In this document: in pieces, positions 1 through 7,228 of the stretch
Layout of the letters: every line of letters starts with the position of its first letter
Numbering within the stretch: position 1 is the stretch's first letter
DNA from: DATENM01 sp045807725
Lineage (GTDB): Bacteria; Acidobacteriota; Blastocatellia; UBA7656
NCBI GenBank assembly: GCA_045807725.1
Contig: JBJMGV010000036.1
Span: 66,670 to 130,669 of the forward strand
Reading direction: 5' to 3'
DNA length: 64,000 nt
Translations under genes and position numbers: made by a program
Notes under the pieces: generated by a model
What the model saw: the letters and a program-made list of their open reading frames with translations, nothing else
Database searches by the model: none
What the model was told of the DNA's origin: nothing

Positions 1-2
1 CG

Positions 3-968
3 ACGACGCTGAAATCCGTCGCCGGCATCCTGCGTCCCGACGCCGGGCGCATCACGGTTGGCGACACTGTGCTGTTTGATTCTGAGCGTGCCATTGACTT
101 GCCGATACGCCGGCGCGGCGTCGGTTACGTCTTTCAAAACCTTGCGCTCTTTCCCCACCTCTCGGCGCGCGAGAATGTCGAATTCGGGATGGCGGGCGGC
201 GGGCGGCGCGAGCGCGCGATGGAACTGCTGCGCGCCTTTCACGTCGCCCACACCGCCGAGCGCCAGCCGCGCCAGATTTCCGGCGGCGAAGCGCAGCGCG
301 TTGCCTTCGCGCGGGCGCTCGCCTCTGGCCCGCGCATCCTGTTGCTCGATGAGCCGCTGTCAGCCATTGACGAAACGACCAAGCTCGCCATCATCAGCGA
401 TCTCAAGGCGCTCAACCGCGAGCTGCGCTTGCCGATTATTTACGTGACGCACAGCCGCGAAGAGGCAATGACGCTCGGCGAGCGGGTGATTGTTTTCGAG
501 CGCGGTCGCATCGTCGCCGAAGGTGAACCGCTTGAAGTCTTCAGCGTGCCGGCCCGCGCCAGCGTCGCTCGCTTGACCGGCGTCGAGAACCTCTTCCCCG
601 GACGCATCGTCGCTCGTCACGAAGCGGGCGGCACCATGACTGTCGAGATCACCGACGCGGGCGGCGTGTGTCAGATCGATGTGCCGTTCGGGCGCGAAGC
701 CGTGGGCGAGCAAGTCCGCGTCGCCGTGCCTTCGGGCGACATTCTACTGGCGCTTGACGAGCCGCACGGCACGTCGGCGCGCAACCGCCTGCGTGGGCGC
801 ATTGTGGCGATTGAAGACAAAGGCGGGCGGTCACTGGCCAGCGTGACGAGCGGCGTCCTGTGGCGAGCCAGCCTGACGCGCGAAGCGGTTAAGGAGTTGG
901 ACCTGCATTGCGGTAAAGAAATCTGGCTCGCCTTCAAAACCCACTCCTGTTATCTACTCGATGAATGA
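3..968 (+). CDS. modC: Molybdate-type ABC transporter ATP-binding protein, 5' end cut by window edge
   Basis: ATPase that powers a cytoplasmic-membrane importer, most likely ModABC for molybdate. The frame is open from the window edge and begins in the Walker A helix (TTLKSVAGILRPDAG), so the true start lies upstream. Seen in order: Q-loop region (YVFQNLALFPHLSARENV), signature ISGGEAQRVAFARAL, Walker B ILLLDEPLSA, and switch histidine in YVTHSREEA. After the ATPase domain comes a tail of about 120 residues resembling the TOBE/Mop domain that binds oxyanion in ModC. Other oxyanion importers (sulfate, CysA-like) are possible but less likely given the short ATPase and the Mop-like tail. No modA or modB is visible, because upstream sequence is missing. 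Confidence 0.8.
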   Translation, partial: TTLKSVAGILRPDAGRITVGDTVLFDSERAIDLPIRRRGVGYVFQNLALFPHLSARENVEFGMAGGGRRERAMELLRAFHVAHTAERQPRQISGGEAQRVAFARALASGPRILLLDEPLSAIDETTKLAIISDLKALNRELRLPIIYVTHSREEAMTLGERVIVFERGRIVAEGEPLEVFSVPARASVARLTGVENLFPGRIVARHEAGGTMTVEITDAGGVCQIDVPFGREAVGEQVRVAVPSGDILLALDEPHGTSARNRLRGRIVAIEDKGGRSLASVTSGVLWRASLTREAVKELDLHCGKEIWLAFKTHSCYLLDE

Positions 969-1017
969 CTCAGGCTCAAGGATGAGGAAGCAGGAAACAG
1001 GAGGCAGAAAGCAGAAG

Positions 1018-1278
1018 CAGGAGGCAGGAAGCAGAAGCATGAAGCAGTCAGTTGTGTAGGTCTAAGCTCCGTTAGGAGCGCAATGTTTATAGTTCACGAT
1101 GCGATAGATCAAACAAGCTCCGTCAGGAGCGCAATGTTGACATCACGCTCCTGACGGAGCTTCGTCACATCCTTCAGCCATATCTATAAATAGGTCGTCC
1201 CTACGGGACTAACTGGTCACTGGCAACTCACAACTATCAACTGCCTCCTGCTTCCTGCCTCCTGCTTCCTGCCTCCTG
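1018..1278. repeat. Composite palindromic repeat array with purine-rich inverted ends
   Basis: A purine-rich arm (CAGGAGGCAGGAAGCAG, 1018-1034) recurs inverted at 1248-1264 and 1262-1278. Between the arms are GCTCCGT(T/C)AGGAGC hairpin units at about 1065 and 1110, an inverted copy at about 1148-1163, a GTCCCTACGGGAC unit at about 1197-1209, and an AACTATCAACT piece at about 1230. The right arm lies inside the 3' end of hpt. The same modules in the same order recur near 44.3, 49.8, 53 and 63.7 kb. The 969-1236 gap holds nothing else. Confidence 0.75.
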
Positions 1279-1812
1279 ATCGAAGCGCAGCGCCGCGATG
1301 TGCGGCAGGTTGCGGTAGCGTTGCTGGTAATCGAGGCCGTAGCCGACGACGAAAAGATCGGGGATGACAAAGCCGCGATAGGCAATCGGCAGATCAATGA
1401 TGCGGCGCGCGGAGCGGTCGAGCAACGTGCAGAGCGCCAGGCTCGCCGGGTTGCGCCGCTTGAGATTCTGGAACAGGTAGTTGGCTGTCAGGCCCGTGTC
1501 GATAATGTCTTCGACCATCAGGACGTGGCGACCGGCAATGCTCGCTTCGAGGTCTTTGGTGATGCGCACGACGCCTGCCTGGCCGGCGTAAGACGAGATC
1601 GCTATGAAGTCAATCGTTGCCGGAATCGTGATAGCGCGCAGCAGGTCGGCGGCGAAAACGAACGCGCCTCTGAGGATGGTAACGAGCATAAGATCGCGGT
1701 CGCTATACGCGGCAGAGATTTCCTGGCCGAGCGCTGAAACCCGCTCCTGGAGCCGATCCTGTGTAATCAGCGGTTGTTCCGAAAGAGTTTCATTAGTGAG
1801 AAAGCTTTTCAT
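1237..1812 (-). CDS. hpt: Hypoxanthine phosphoribosyltransferase
   Basis: Purine salvage enzyme that makes IMP or GMP from hypoxanthine or guanine and PRPP in the cytoplasm. The PRPP-binding signature VEDIIDTGLT is at about residues 100-109. The N-terminal LVTILRGAFVFAADLLRAI and the C-terminal FVIPDLFVVGYGLDYQQRYRNLPHIAAL (read in parts) match the family closely. The ATG at 1812 gives the usual N-terminus. The protein should end near ALRFD; the last dozen or so residues (QEAGSRRQEAGGS) are encoded by the purine-rich arm of the adjacent repeat element, which also supplies the TGA stop. Divergent from the candidate RNA at 1881. Confidence 0.93.
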   Translation of the reverse strand: MKSFLTNETLSEQPLITQDRLQERVSALGQEISAAYSDRDLMLVTILRGAFVFAADLLRAITIPATIDFIAISSYAGQAGVVRITKDLEASIAGRHVLMVEDIIDTGLTANYLFQNLKRRNPASLALCTLLDRSARRIIDLPIAYRGFVIPDLFVVGYGLDYQQRYRNLPHIAALRFDQEAGSRRQEAGGS

Positions 1813-1846
1813 GAAAAATTTCTTTCAATGCGATGCACTTTTTTAG

Positions 1847-1874
1847 TTGACACGGAAAATATGTGTGCTACTAT
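1847..1874 (+). promoter_or_regulatory. Sigma-70-type promoter for the candidate RNA
   Basis: A perfect -35 TTGACA at 1847-1852 is followed, after 16 bp, by TACTAT at 1869-1874. The expected start of transcription is about 1880-1882, exactly where the structured region begins. Confidence 0.6.
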
Positions 1875-1880
1875 CAGCGA

Positions 1881-2129
1881 GCTTGGTTGGCAACAGCCAG
1901 GTTCGATCCCGAGAGGTTTTGTTTGAAGTCTTCAGGCTCACTGAATTGCTGAAACCCCGCAAGGGGTGACGGTATGAAGGCGAAACTTCAGAGTGATGAT
2001 CGAGGCCCGCAAGGGTTTCGCACGCTGAGAGTCTTCGGATTTTTGGCAGGGGAGGTTCGCAAGAACATCCCGCATAACACTGGGGGCCAGGAGACGGATT
2101 ACAGGATCACTCGGGATCGCTATTTTTTT
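1881..2129 (+). ncRNA. Candidate structured non-coding RNA with GCAA-tetraloop hairpins
   Basis: No convincing coding frame. Hairpins with GCAA loops: 1884-1899 (6 bp), 1954-1967 (5 bp, ACCCC/GGGGT), 2001-2020 (8 bp, extended below by GTG/CAC and TTCAG/CTGAG pairs reaching 1987-2029), and 2050-2071 (8 bp with one mismatch). A perfect 10-bp long-range helix joins CGATCCCGAG (1904-1913) to CTCGGGATCG (2110-2119), enclosing three of the hairpins. A run of seven T follows at 2123-2129, which fits an intrinsic terminator. GNRA loops appear only when the plus strand is read, which fixes orientation together with the promoter at 1847. It lacks the hallmark motifs of RNase P RNA, tmRNA and SRP RNA. 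6S RNA is a possible identity but the shape looks branched rather than rod-like. Family unknown. Confidence 0.6.
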
Positions 2130-2217
2130 GCCTGAAATCTGTCGCATCTTCGATTCCGTCATCGCCTCGCCTGACGCCATCTCAATTCACCCATCGACTC
2201 GCTCCTGACTCGCGCCG

Positions 2218-2814
2218 TCACAAGCTGCCATTGCCGTTCATCTGCCACGCGCCGCTGCCGGCGAATTTCTCGATCAGCTTGCGATAATCCGCCGCGTAAA
2301 GCACCTTGAAATTGATCTCAGGGTAGAGTTCGCGCAGGCGGCGAATTTTGCGGTTCTTGCGCGTGACGAGCGGTTGGCGCAACGTAGTCAGCTCAATATA
2401 AAGGTCGTGCTGCGGGAGGTAGAAGTCCGGCGTGAAAAAGCTGGTCGCCTCGCCCGCGTCGTTCCACTCGATGGCGAAGGCGCGCGGCTCGTACTGCCAC
2501 TCGATGTGATAGAAGGTCAGTATGCGCGCCAACTCGGCTTCCGATTGGTTGGCGAAGCGTGGCGGCGGGAACGGTTCAGCCGCCGACGCTGAACTCGCTT
2601 CGACAGCGGCGAGCGAGCGCAGAGTTTCGTCGCGCAGCGAGCCGCTCAAGGCGATGACCTGCTGAGCGGCAGTTGATTGATCCGGTGAAGATATTTCTTT
2701 GACGACGAGGACGTGCTGCCCGTCGCGCTCGTCAATCTGTATGGTTACGTCGGCGCTTGCCGGCTCGCTTTGGCGAGGCGTGCGCTCGCGTCGCTTCGAT
2801 ATGTTGGCCGTCAT
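2218..2814 (-). CDS. PD-(D/E)xK nuclease-like protein of unknown role
   Basis: 198 residues. The N-terminal third is low-complexity and charged. The C-terminal half (about 95-185) resembles small endonuclease-fold domains: IEWQYEPRAFAIEW, then FTPDFYLPQHDLYIELTT with the acidic D and E-x-T pair, then a basic stretch TRKNRKIRRLRELYP and a strand FKVLYAADY. This is the order expected of a PD-(D/E)xK-type core (PD...E-x-T...K). The substrate is not evident. A promoter on the same strand at 3048-3076 would give a leader of about 225 nt. It could instead be a non-catalytic member of the fold. Confidence 0.7.
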   Translation of the reverse strand: MTANISKRRERTPRQSEPASADVTIQIDERDGQHVLVVKEISSPDQSTAAQQVIALSGSLRDETLRSLAAVEASSASAAEPFPPPRFANQSEAELARILTFYHIEWQYEPRAFAIEWNDAGEATSFFTPDFYLPQHDLYIELTTLRQPLVTRKNRKIRRLRELYPEINFKVLYAADYRKLIEKFAGSGAWQMNGNGSL

Positions 2815-3040
2815 AGGCTAACCATTCGGCTCGAACCGATTCCCGATCCTGCTCGTCTAAAGCGCCCCCGGCTAAGGGGGACTGGCGGCGCTTCGGTCTT
2901 GCGAGACCCGGTTATGCTGCCCGGATGAAAGTCAATCGTGAGGCCGTGCGGTGATCTGCCGCGCCTCGTGTCTACCGCGTCCGCAAAGCATAAAACCCCT
3001 GCCTTGCGCGCTGACTGCACTCGCAAAAACAGGGGTAAGC
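2815..3040 (-). other. Possible structured 5' leader upstream of the nuclease-like gene
   Basis: From the promoter at 3048-3076 the transcript would carry a hairpin at 3036-2995 (ACCCCTG/CAGGGGT outer stem, TTGCG/CGCAA inner stem) followed by TTTA, then GC-rich hairpins at about 2911-2898 and 2893-2861 before the ATG at 2814. This could be an attenuator or simply a leader. No known riboswitch motif was recognised. The 2815-3126 gap holds no other gene. Confidence 0.3.
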
Positions 3041-3047
3041 ACGACCC

Positions 3048-3076
3048 AGTGTAACGTATCGCCCGGTGGATGACAA
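3048..3076 (-). promoter_or_regulatory. Sigma-70-type promoter
   Basis: On the minus strand, TTGTCA (3076-3071), a 17-bp spacer and TACACT (3053-3048). It points toward the 2218-2814 gene and lies in the divergent gap with rnz. Confidence 0.5.
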
Positions 3077-3126
3077 CAAAAGCCTGCGTTCGCCGCTGCC
3101 TGCACCTTGTGCTATTGTAAAAACGA

Positions 3127-4038
3127 ATGAAGGTCATACCGCTGGGAACCAGTTCAGGCAAGCCGACTCTGCGTCGCAACGTCAGCGCGACGGCGGTAGT
3201 GCGCGACGGCGAGTGGCTGCTGTTCGATTGCGGTGAAGGCACGCAGACGCAGATCGCCCGCGCGCGGCTCAATCCGAGCAGGCTCGTGGCGATCTTTATC
3301 ACGCACTTGCACGGCGATCATTTCAACGGGCTGTCGGGGCTGCTCTCGACGATGGGGCTGGACCGCCGCGTGCGCGGGCTGATACTGGTCGGGCCGGTCG
3401 GCATCCGCGAATACCTCGACACGCTGGCGCGGCTGAAGATTCTTTACGTCAACTACCCGCTCGAAGTGCGCGAGTTCGCGGCGATGAAAGCGGTGACTCC
3501 CGTCTACGAAGCCAGCGATTATTTCGTCGCCGCGCGCCCGCTCGATCATCGCATCTTCACGCTCGGCTACCGGCTCGAAGAGCGCGACCGGCCCGGTCGC
3601 TTCGACCTTGAGCGGGCGCGCGCGCTCGGCATCCCTGAAGGGCCATTGTATCGAAAGCTACAGTTAGGCGAAGACGTGCAGCTCAGCGATGGGCGCATCA
3701 TTCATTCAAGTGAAGTGGTCGGCCCGCCGCGACCGGGCAAAGCCATCGCCTACTGCACCGACACGCGCCCGTTTGCGGGAACCGTCGAGCTGGCGCGCGG
3801 CGTTGACTTGATCATTCACGAAGCGACCTACACCGACGATATGGCCTACGAAGCGCGCGACTACGGCCACTCGACCGCCGCGCAAGCCGCACAGATCGCC
3901 CGCGATGCTGAAGCCCGCCGCTTGTTGATCACGCACTTCAGCACGCGCTATGCGGATGTCGCGCCGTTGCACGAAGAAGCCCGCGCCGTTTTTCCTGAGA
4001 CGCTGTTGGCGCAGGACTTGATGGAGATTGATGTGTAG
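3127..4038 (+). CDS. rnz: Ribonuclease Z (tRNA 3' processing endonuclease)
   Basis: Metallo-beta-lactamase-fold nuclease that trims 3' trailers of tRNA precursors. 303 residues, normal for the short bacterial form. The zinc-binding motif THLHGDH is at residues 59-65; the N-terminal KVIPLGTSSGKPTLRRN and the later YCTDTRP, IIHEATY and LLITHFSTRY segments carry the other metal ligands and family signatures. Its stop lies just before the acpS start, suggesting co-transcription. Confidence 0.93.
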   Translation: MKVIPLGTSSGKPTLRRNVSATAVVRDGEWLLFDCGEGTQTQIARARLNPSRLVAIFITHLHGDHFNGLSGLLSTMGLDRRVRGLILVGPVGIREYLDTLARLKILYVNYPLEVREFAAMKAVTPVYEASDYFVAARPLDHRIFTLGYRLEERDRPGRFDLERARALGIPEGPLYRKLQLGEDVQLSDGRIIHSSEVVGPPRPGKAIAYCTDTRPFAGTVELARGVDLIIHEATYTDDMAYEARDYGHSTAAQAAQIARDAEARRLLITHFSTRYADVAPLHEEARAVFPETLLAQDLMEIDV

Positions 4039-4054
4039 CGCGCTTATCCTGATG

Positions 4055-4435
4055 ATGATTGTTGCCACCGGCATTGATATGGTCGAGATCGCGCGGATCG
4101 AAGCAGTCTTCGCGCGGCGCGGCCCGCGTTTCCGCGACCGCGTCTTCACCGCCGCCGAGATCGCTTACTGTGAAAGCCGCGCCGCAAAGATGGAGAGCTA
4201 CGCGGCGCGATTCGCGGCCAAGGAAGCGGCGATGAAAGCCCTCGGCACGGGCTGGGGCGACGGCGTTGGCTGGCACGATATCGAAGTCCTGCGCTCGCCA
4301 GCCGGCGTGCCGTCATTGCAGTTCAGTGGCCGCGCCCTTGAACGCTTGAAGGAACTGGGCGCGAGTCGCGCTCACCTCTCGCTCACTCACTCGCGCGACC
4401 TTGCTATGGCGCAAGTCATCATAGAAGGCGCATAA
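4055..4435 (+). CDS. acpS: Holo-[acyl-carrier-protein] synthase
   Basis: Transfers 4'-phosphopantetheine from CoA to acyl carrier protein, activating fatty acid synthesis. MIVATGIDMVEIARIE carries the Mg-binding Asp (residue 8 from this start). The second signature, FAAKEAAMKALG, is near residue 58, and the C-terminal HLSLTHSRDLAMAQVI is typical. About 126 residues, the usual length. Upstream in-frame starts (TTG 4028, ATG 4031, ATG 4052) exist, but the family alignment favours 4055 or 4052. It begins 16 nt after rnz ends and is probably in the same operon. Confidence 0.92.
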   Translation: MIVATGIDMVEIARIEAVFARRGPRFRDRVFTAAEIAYCESRAAKMESYAARFAAKEAAMKALGTGWGDGVGWHDIEVLRSPAGVPSLQFSGRALERLKELGASRAHLSLTHSRDLAMAQVIIEGA

Positions 4436-4502
4436 AAGCGCCGCGTCAGGTTTTGCCTTTCCTGTTTCAGGTGGTTATTCTTCAAGTATCCCCAAAGAAG
4501 TT

Positions 4503-5369
4503 ATGAAGCAGTCCTATTCAACCAAAGAGCTGGCCGAGATGTGGGATGTGAGCGAGTCTACCGTCAAGCGGTGGGCGGACGCGGGTGCGCTCCCTTGTCG
4601 CAAGACCGTCGGCGGCCATCGCAAATTCGAGCTTGATGATGTCGTCGAGTTTCAAAGCCGCTGCGGCATTGTGAAAGGGCAGGCCGCTGTTGGCCGCAGC
4701 GAATCACCTTGCGAGTTCAAGCATCTGCTTGAGACGGCGGATTACCCGGCGCTCACCGAGCGTTTCCGTCACGCGGCGCTCGCCGGCCAGTTTGCTTTCG
4801 TTGCGATGCTGTTCAGCCGGTCACGCGAGTACGGCATATCGTTGGCGACCATCGCTGAAGAAATCATCCTGCCGGCGATGCGTGAAGTCGGCGAGATGTG
4901 GCGCACCGGCAAGATCAGCGTGCTCGACGAACATCTGGCCACGCTGGCAACTATCGAAGCGCTCGCCCTGCTACAGTCCGGCGTCGAAAAGAAAGCAGAA
5001 GCGGAACGGCTCGCCCTGGTCGGCTGCGCTGAAGGCGAGTTGCATCAACTGGCGGCGATGCTGGTGCGTGACCTGCTCGAAAGCAATGGCTGGCGAGTCA
5101 TCTATTTCAGTTCGCCGACGCCGCTCTTTTCATTTGCCGAAGCGGTTGATCGCTTCAGGCCGCAACTGATCTGCATCTCAATCACGATGGCCGACAATAT
5201 TGAACGGGCGCGGCGCGATTACGAAGAATTGCGCCGCGCCGCCGAACGCCAGCACACCAAAGTCGTGCTGGGCGGCGCGGCTTTGACTGACGCCGCCGTG
5301 CGCACGCGCTTCCCCGAATCCATCTACGCCGGCTCTCTCAACGACCTGCTCGATCTCATCCAAAAATAA
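4503..5369 (+). CDS. MerR-type regulator with cobalamin-binding sensory domain (CarH/LitR-like)
   Basis: 288 residues. An N-terminal helix-turn-helix (KELAEMWDVSESTVKRWADAG, read in parts, then GGHRKF) is followed by a helical cap domain with ISVLDEHLATL (about 135-145), the EH-containing motif of B12 photoreceptor caps. A Rossmann-like B12-binding domain begins near residue 175. Its GELH sequence keeps the histidine that would ligate cobalt, although the classical DxHxxG reads ExHxxA. CarH/LitR proteins repress genes in the dark and release DNA when light breaks adenosylcobalamin, or respond to B12. The target is unknown: no photolyase or carotenoid gene is adjacent. It follows acpS by 67 nt. 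Confidence 0.85.
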   Translation: MKQSYSTKELAEMWDVSESTVKRWADAGALPCRKTVGGHRKFELDDVVEFQSRCGIVKGQAAVGRSESPCEFKHLLETADYPALTERFRHAALAGQFAFVAMLFSRSREYGISLATIAEEIILPAMREVGEMWRTGKISVLDEHLATLATIEALALLQSGVEKKAEAERLALVGCAEGELHQLAAMLVRDLLESNGWRVIYFSSPTPLFSFAEAVDRFRPQLICISITMADNIERARRDYEELRRAAERQHTKVVLGGAALTDAAVRTRFPESIYAGSLNDLLDLIQK

Positions 5370-5371
5370 AG

Positions 5372-5424
5372 CGAGTGACCGAAGGCCGCTGATGTTGATT
5401 CATTCAGCGGCCTTCGGTCACTCG
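5372..5424. terminator. Bidirectional intrinsic terminator
   Basis: A perfect 21-bp stem (5372-5392 with 5404-5424) and an 11-nt loop lie between two convergent genes. On the minus strand it is followed by CTTTATTTTTGG, a good U-tract for the sigma factor gene. On the plus strand TCGTTT follows, a weaker tract for the B12 regulator. Confidence 0.85.
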
Positions 5425-5474
5425 TCGTTTCGGGGACTGAGTTTTGCCCTCCGAGCTTTTGCCTCGTCGGTTGA

Positions 5475-6986
5475 TTACGCTATCGCAAGAAACTCGCGCA
5501 GCATATCGCCGGCTTCCATCTCGCGCAGCTTGGCGAACGCGCCGGCTTCGATCTGGCGCACGCGCTCGCGGGTCACGGCCAGATCAACGCCGATCTCTTC
5601 GAGCGTGCGCGGCTCGGTGTCAGTGTCCAGTCCGTAATGCATCCGCAGTATCTTCGCCTCGCGCGGCGTCAGTTGCGCGAGCGCCCGCTGAATCGCCGTG
5701 CGCCGCGACCAGTTGAGCGCCGCCGTGAACGGATTGCCCGCGTCGCCCGTGTCGATGAAATTGACCGCCGTCTCACCGTTGTCATTGGCTGGCGCGTCGA
5801 GCGTCACCGTTTGCTGCGCGAAGCCCATCGCTTCGCTGATGCGCTCGGCCTCTACGTCGAGTCGTTCGGCGATCAACTCGCTAGTCGCCGCGCCCGAAAT
5901 CTCACCGCTGATCGAGCGCGATGCCCGCGCCACTTTGTTAATCAGTGTCAGCTCTGATGCCGGCAAGCGCACGATGCGGCTCTGTGTATCGAGCGCCCGC
6001 GCCATTGATTGGCGAATCCACCACATCGCATATGTCGAGAAGCGGAAGCCGCGCCGCCAATCGAACTTCTCGACCGCGCGCATCAAGCCAACGTTGCCTT
6101 CCTGAATCAAGTCAAGGAAAGGCAGGCCGCGCCGCGCGAACTGTCGCGCGACCGAGATGACCAGTCGCAGGTTGGCTTCGGTCATACTCTGCTTGGCGTA
6201 GCTCAATCTATCGAAGGCGGCGTTGACCTGGCGCAACAGCCGCATCATATCCGTCGCCGACACGATGCCGCTCGTGATGAGCTTCGCCGTAACCGTCGCA
6301 ATGTCGAAGTCGTCTGCGAAAGTCGTTGTCGCTGTGACTGTGGCCTTCGCCTTCCTCTTTGGATCAGCAAAGACGCGCGCCGCTTCAGCGCCTTCTTGAA
6401 TGATCGCAATCAAGCGGCGCTCGGTCGCCGGCGTGAAGACGAAAGCGCGGACGGCCCGCGACAACTCTACGCGCCGCCGCGCCGCCGCGCTGCGCGCGAA
6501 CTTTTTGGCCGCGCGAGTTGATCGCTTTGCGGTCGTCTTCTTTGTTGTTTTCGGTTTTGTCGAAGTGAGATTCAGATAGGCCGCTTCGATCTCAGCGAGG
6601 GCTTTGTCGGCGACCTTGCCGAGCATCGCCGGCTTGTTCGGGTCATACCCGGCGACGAATTCAATGTGATCGCTCGCGGTCTCGTCACCGCGCCGCAATG
6701 CTTCATGCAGGTGCAAACAATACTCAACAATCAATGGCGAGCGCGAGATCATCTTGGCCAGCCGGTTGCGCGCCCGCTCAATGCGCTTGGCGGCGGCAAT
6801 TTCGCCTGCGGCATTGAGCATCGGCGCGCGGCTCGCTTCGCGCAGATACATCTTCAGTAAGTCTGCATGATCAAGATCGCTAGCCGTGTCTTTGTCAGTT
6901 GATTCGGATTCGGCGTCCAATTCGTCCTTCAGATCGGCGTCCGCATAAGATTCGTCAAATTCATTGTCCATCTCTTCAGTCATCAT
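5475..6986 (-). CDS. RNA polymerase sigma factor, RpoD-like sigma-70 family
   Basis: About 503 residues. Acidic N-terminus, region 1.2 (DLLKMYLREASRAPMLNAAGE), a long variable segment, region 2 (NLRLVISVARQFARRGLPFLDLIQEGN in parts, then FSTYAMWWIRQSMARAL), region 3 (SELTLINKVARASR) and region 4 with the -35 HTH (TLEEIGVDLAVTRERVRQIE). The linker between 1.2 and 2.1 is unusually basic (KPKTTKKTTAKRSTRAAKK). ATG at 6986 is preferred over the TTG at 7019 because a GGAGGG ribosome site lies just upstream (6996-6991). It is a primary or closely related group 2 factor; which of the two cannot be told here. Confidence 0.9.
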   Translation of the reverse strand: MMTEEMDNEFDESYADADLKDELDAESESTDKDTASDLDHADLLKMYLREASRAPMLNAAGEIAAAKRIERARNRLAKMISRSPLIVEYCLHLHEALRRGDETASDHIEFVAGYDPNKPAMLGKVADKALAEIEAAYLNLTSTKPKTTKKTTAKRSTRAAKKFARSAAARRRVELSRAVRAFVFTPATERRLIAIIQEGAEAARVFADPKRKAKATVTATTTFADDFDIATVTAKLITSGIVSATDMMRLLRQVNAAFDRLSYAKQSMTEANLRLVISVARQFARRGLPFLDLIQEGNVGLMRAVEKFDWRRGFRFSTYAMWWIRQSMARALDTQSRIVRLPASELTLINKVARASRSISGEISGAATSELIAERLDVEAERISEAMGFAQQTVTLDAPANDNGETAVNFIDTGDAGNPFTAALNWSRRTAIQRALAQLTPREAKILRMHYGLDTDTEPRTLEEIGVDLAVTRERVRQIEAGAFAKLREMEAGDMLREFLAIA

Positions 6987-7059
6987 TCCGCCCTCCGTCT
7001 GCCGCTGTTCAACCACCAAGTGCCTTGTACGTTATTTCCGCTTGCCACGGTCTCAGCAG

Positions 7060-7088
7060 ATTATACGAAAACGCTCAAAACGTGCGAA
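7060..7088 (-). promoter_or_regulatory. Probable promoter of the sigma factor gene
   Basis: On the minus strand, TTCGCA (7088-7083), 17 bp, then a perfect TATAAT (7065-7060). The start would be near 7053, giving a leader of about 65 nt. Confidence 0.5.
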
Positions 7089-7228
7089 ATTAAAAATTCT
7101 AATCCCGATGTTTCGCTCGTCTTATAACTATTGCCTTTTCTTAACACTGTAAACCGCGCAAAACGCTCACCGGGACAGTATAACCTAAGGTTTGAGGGAA
7201 TCGTCAAGAGCCGCTAAAATGAAGAGGA

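Noticed and set aside
1899..1911. GGTTCGATCCC resembling a tRNA T-loop
   Set aside because: No acceptor stem, D-arm or anticodon arm around it; the bases pair instead with 2110-2119.
1938..2180. 80-residue open frame on the minus strand
   Set aside because: No family resemblance, no ribosome site, and it lies antisense to the structured region that has its own promoter and terminator.
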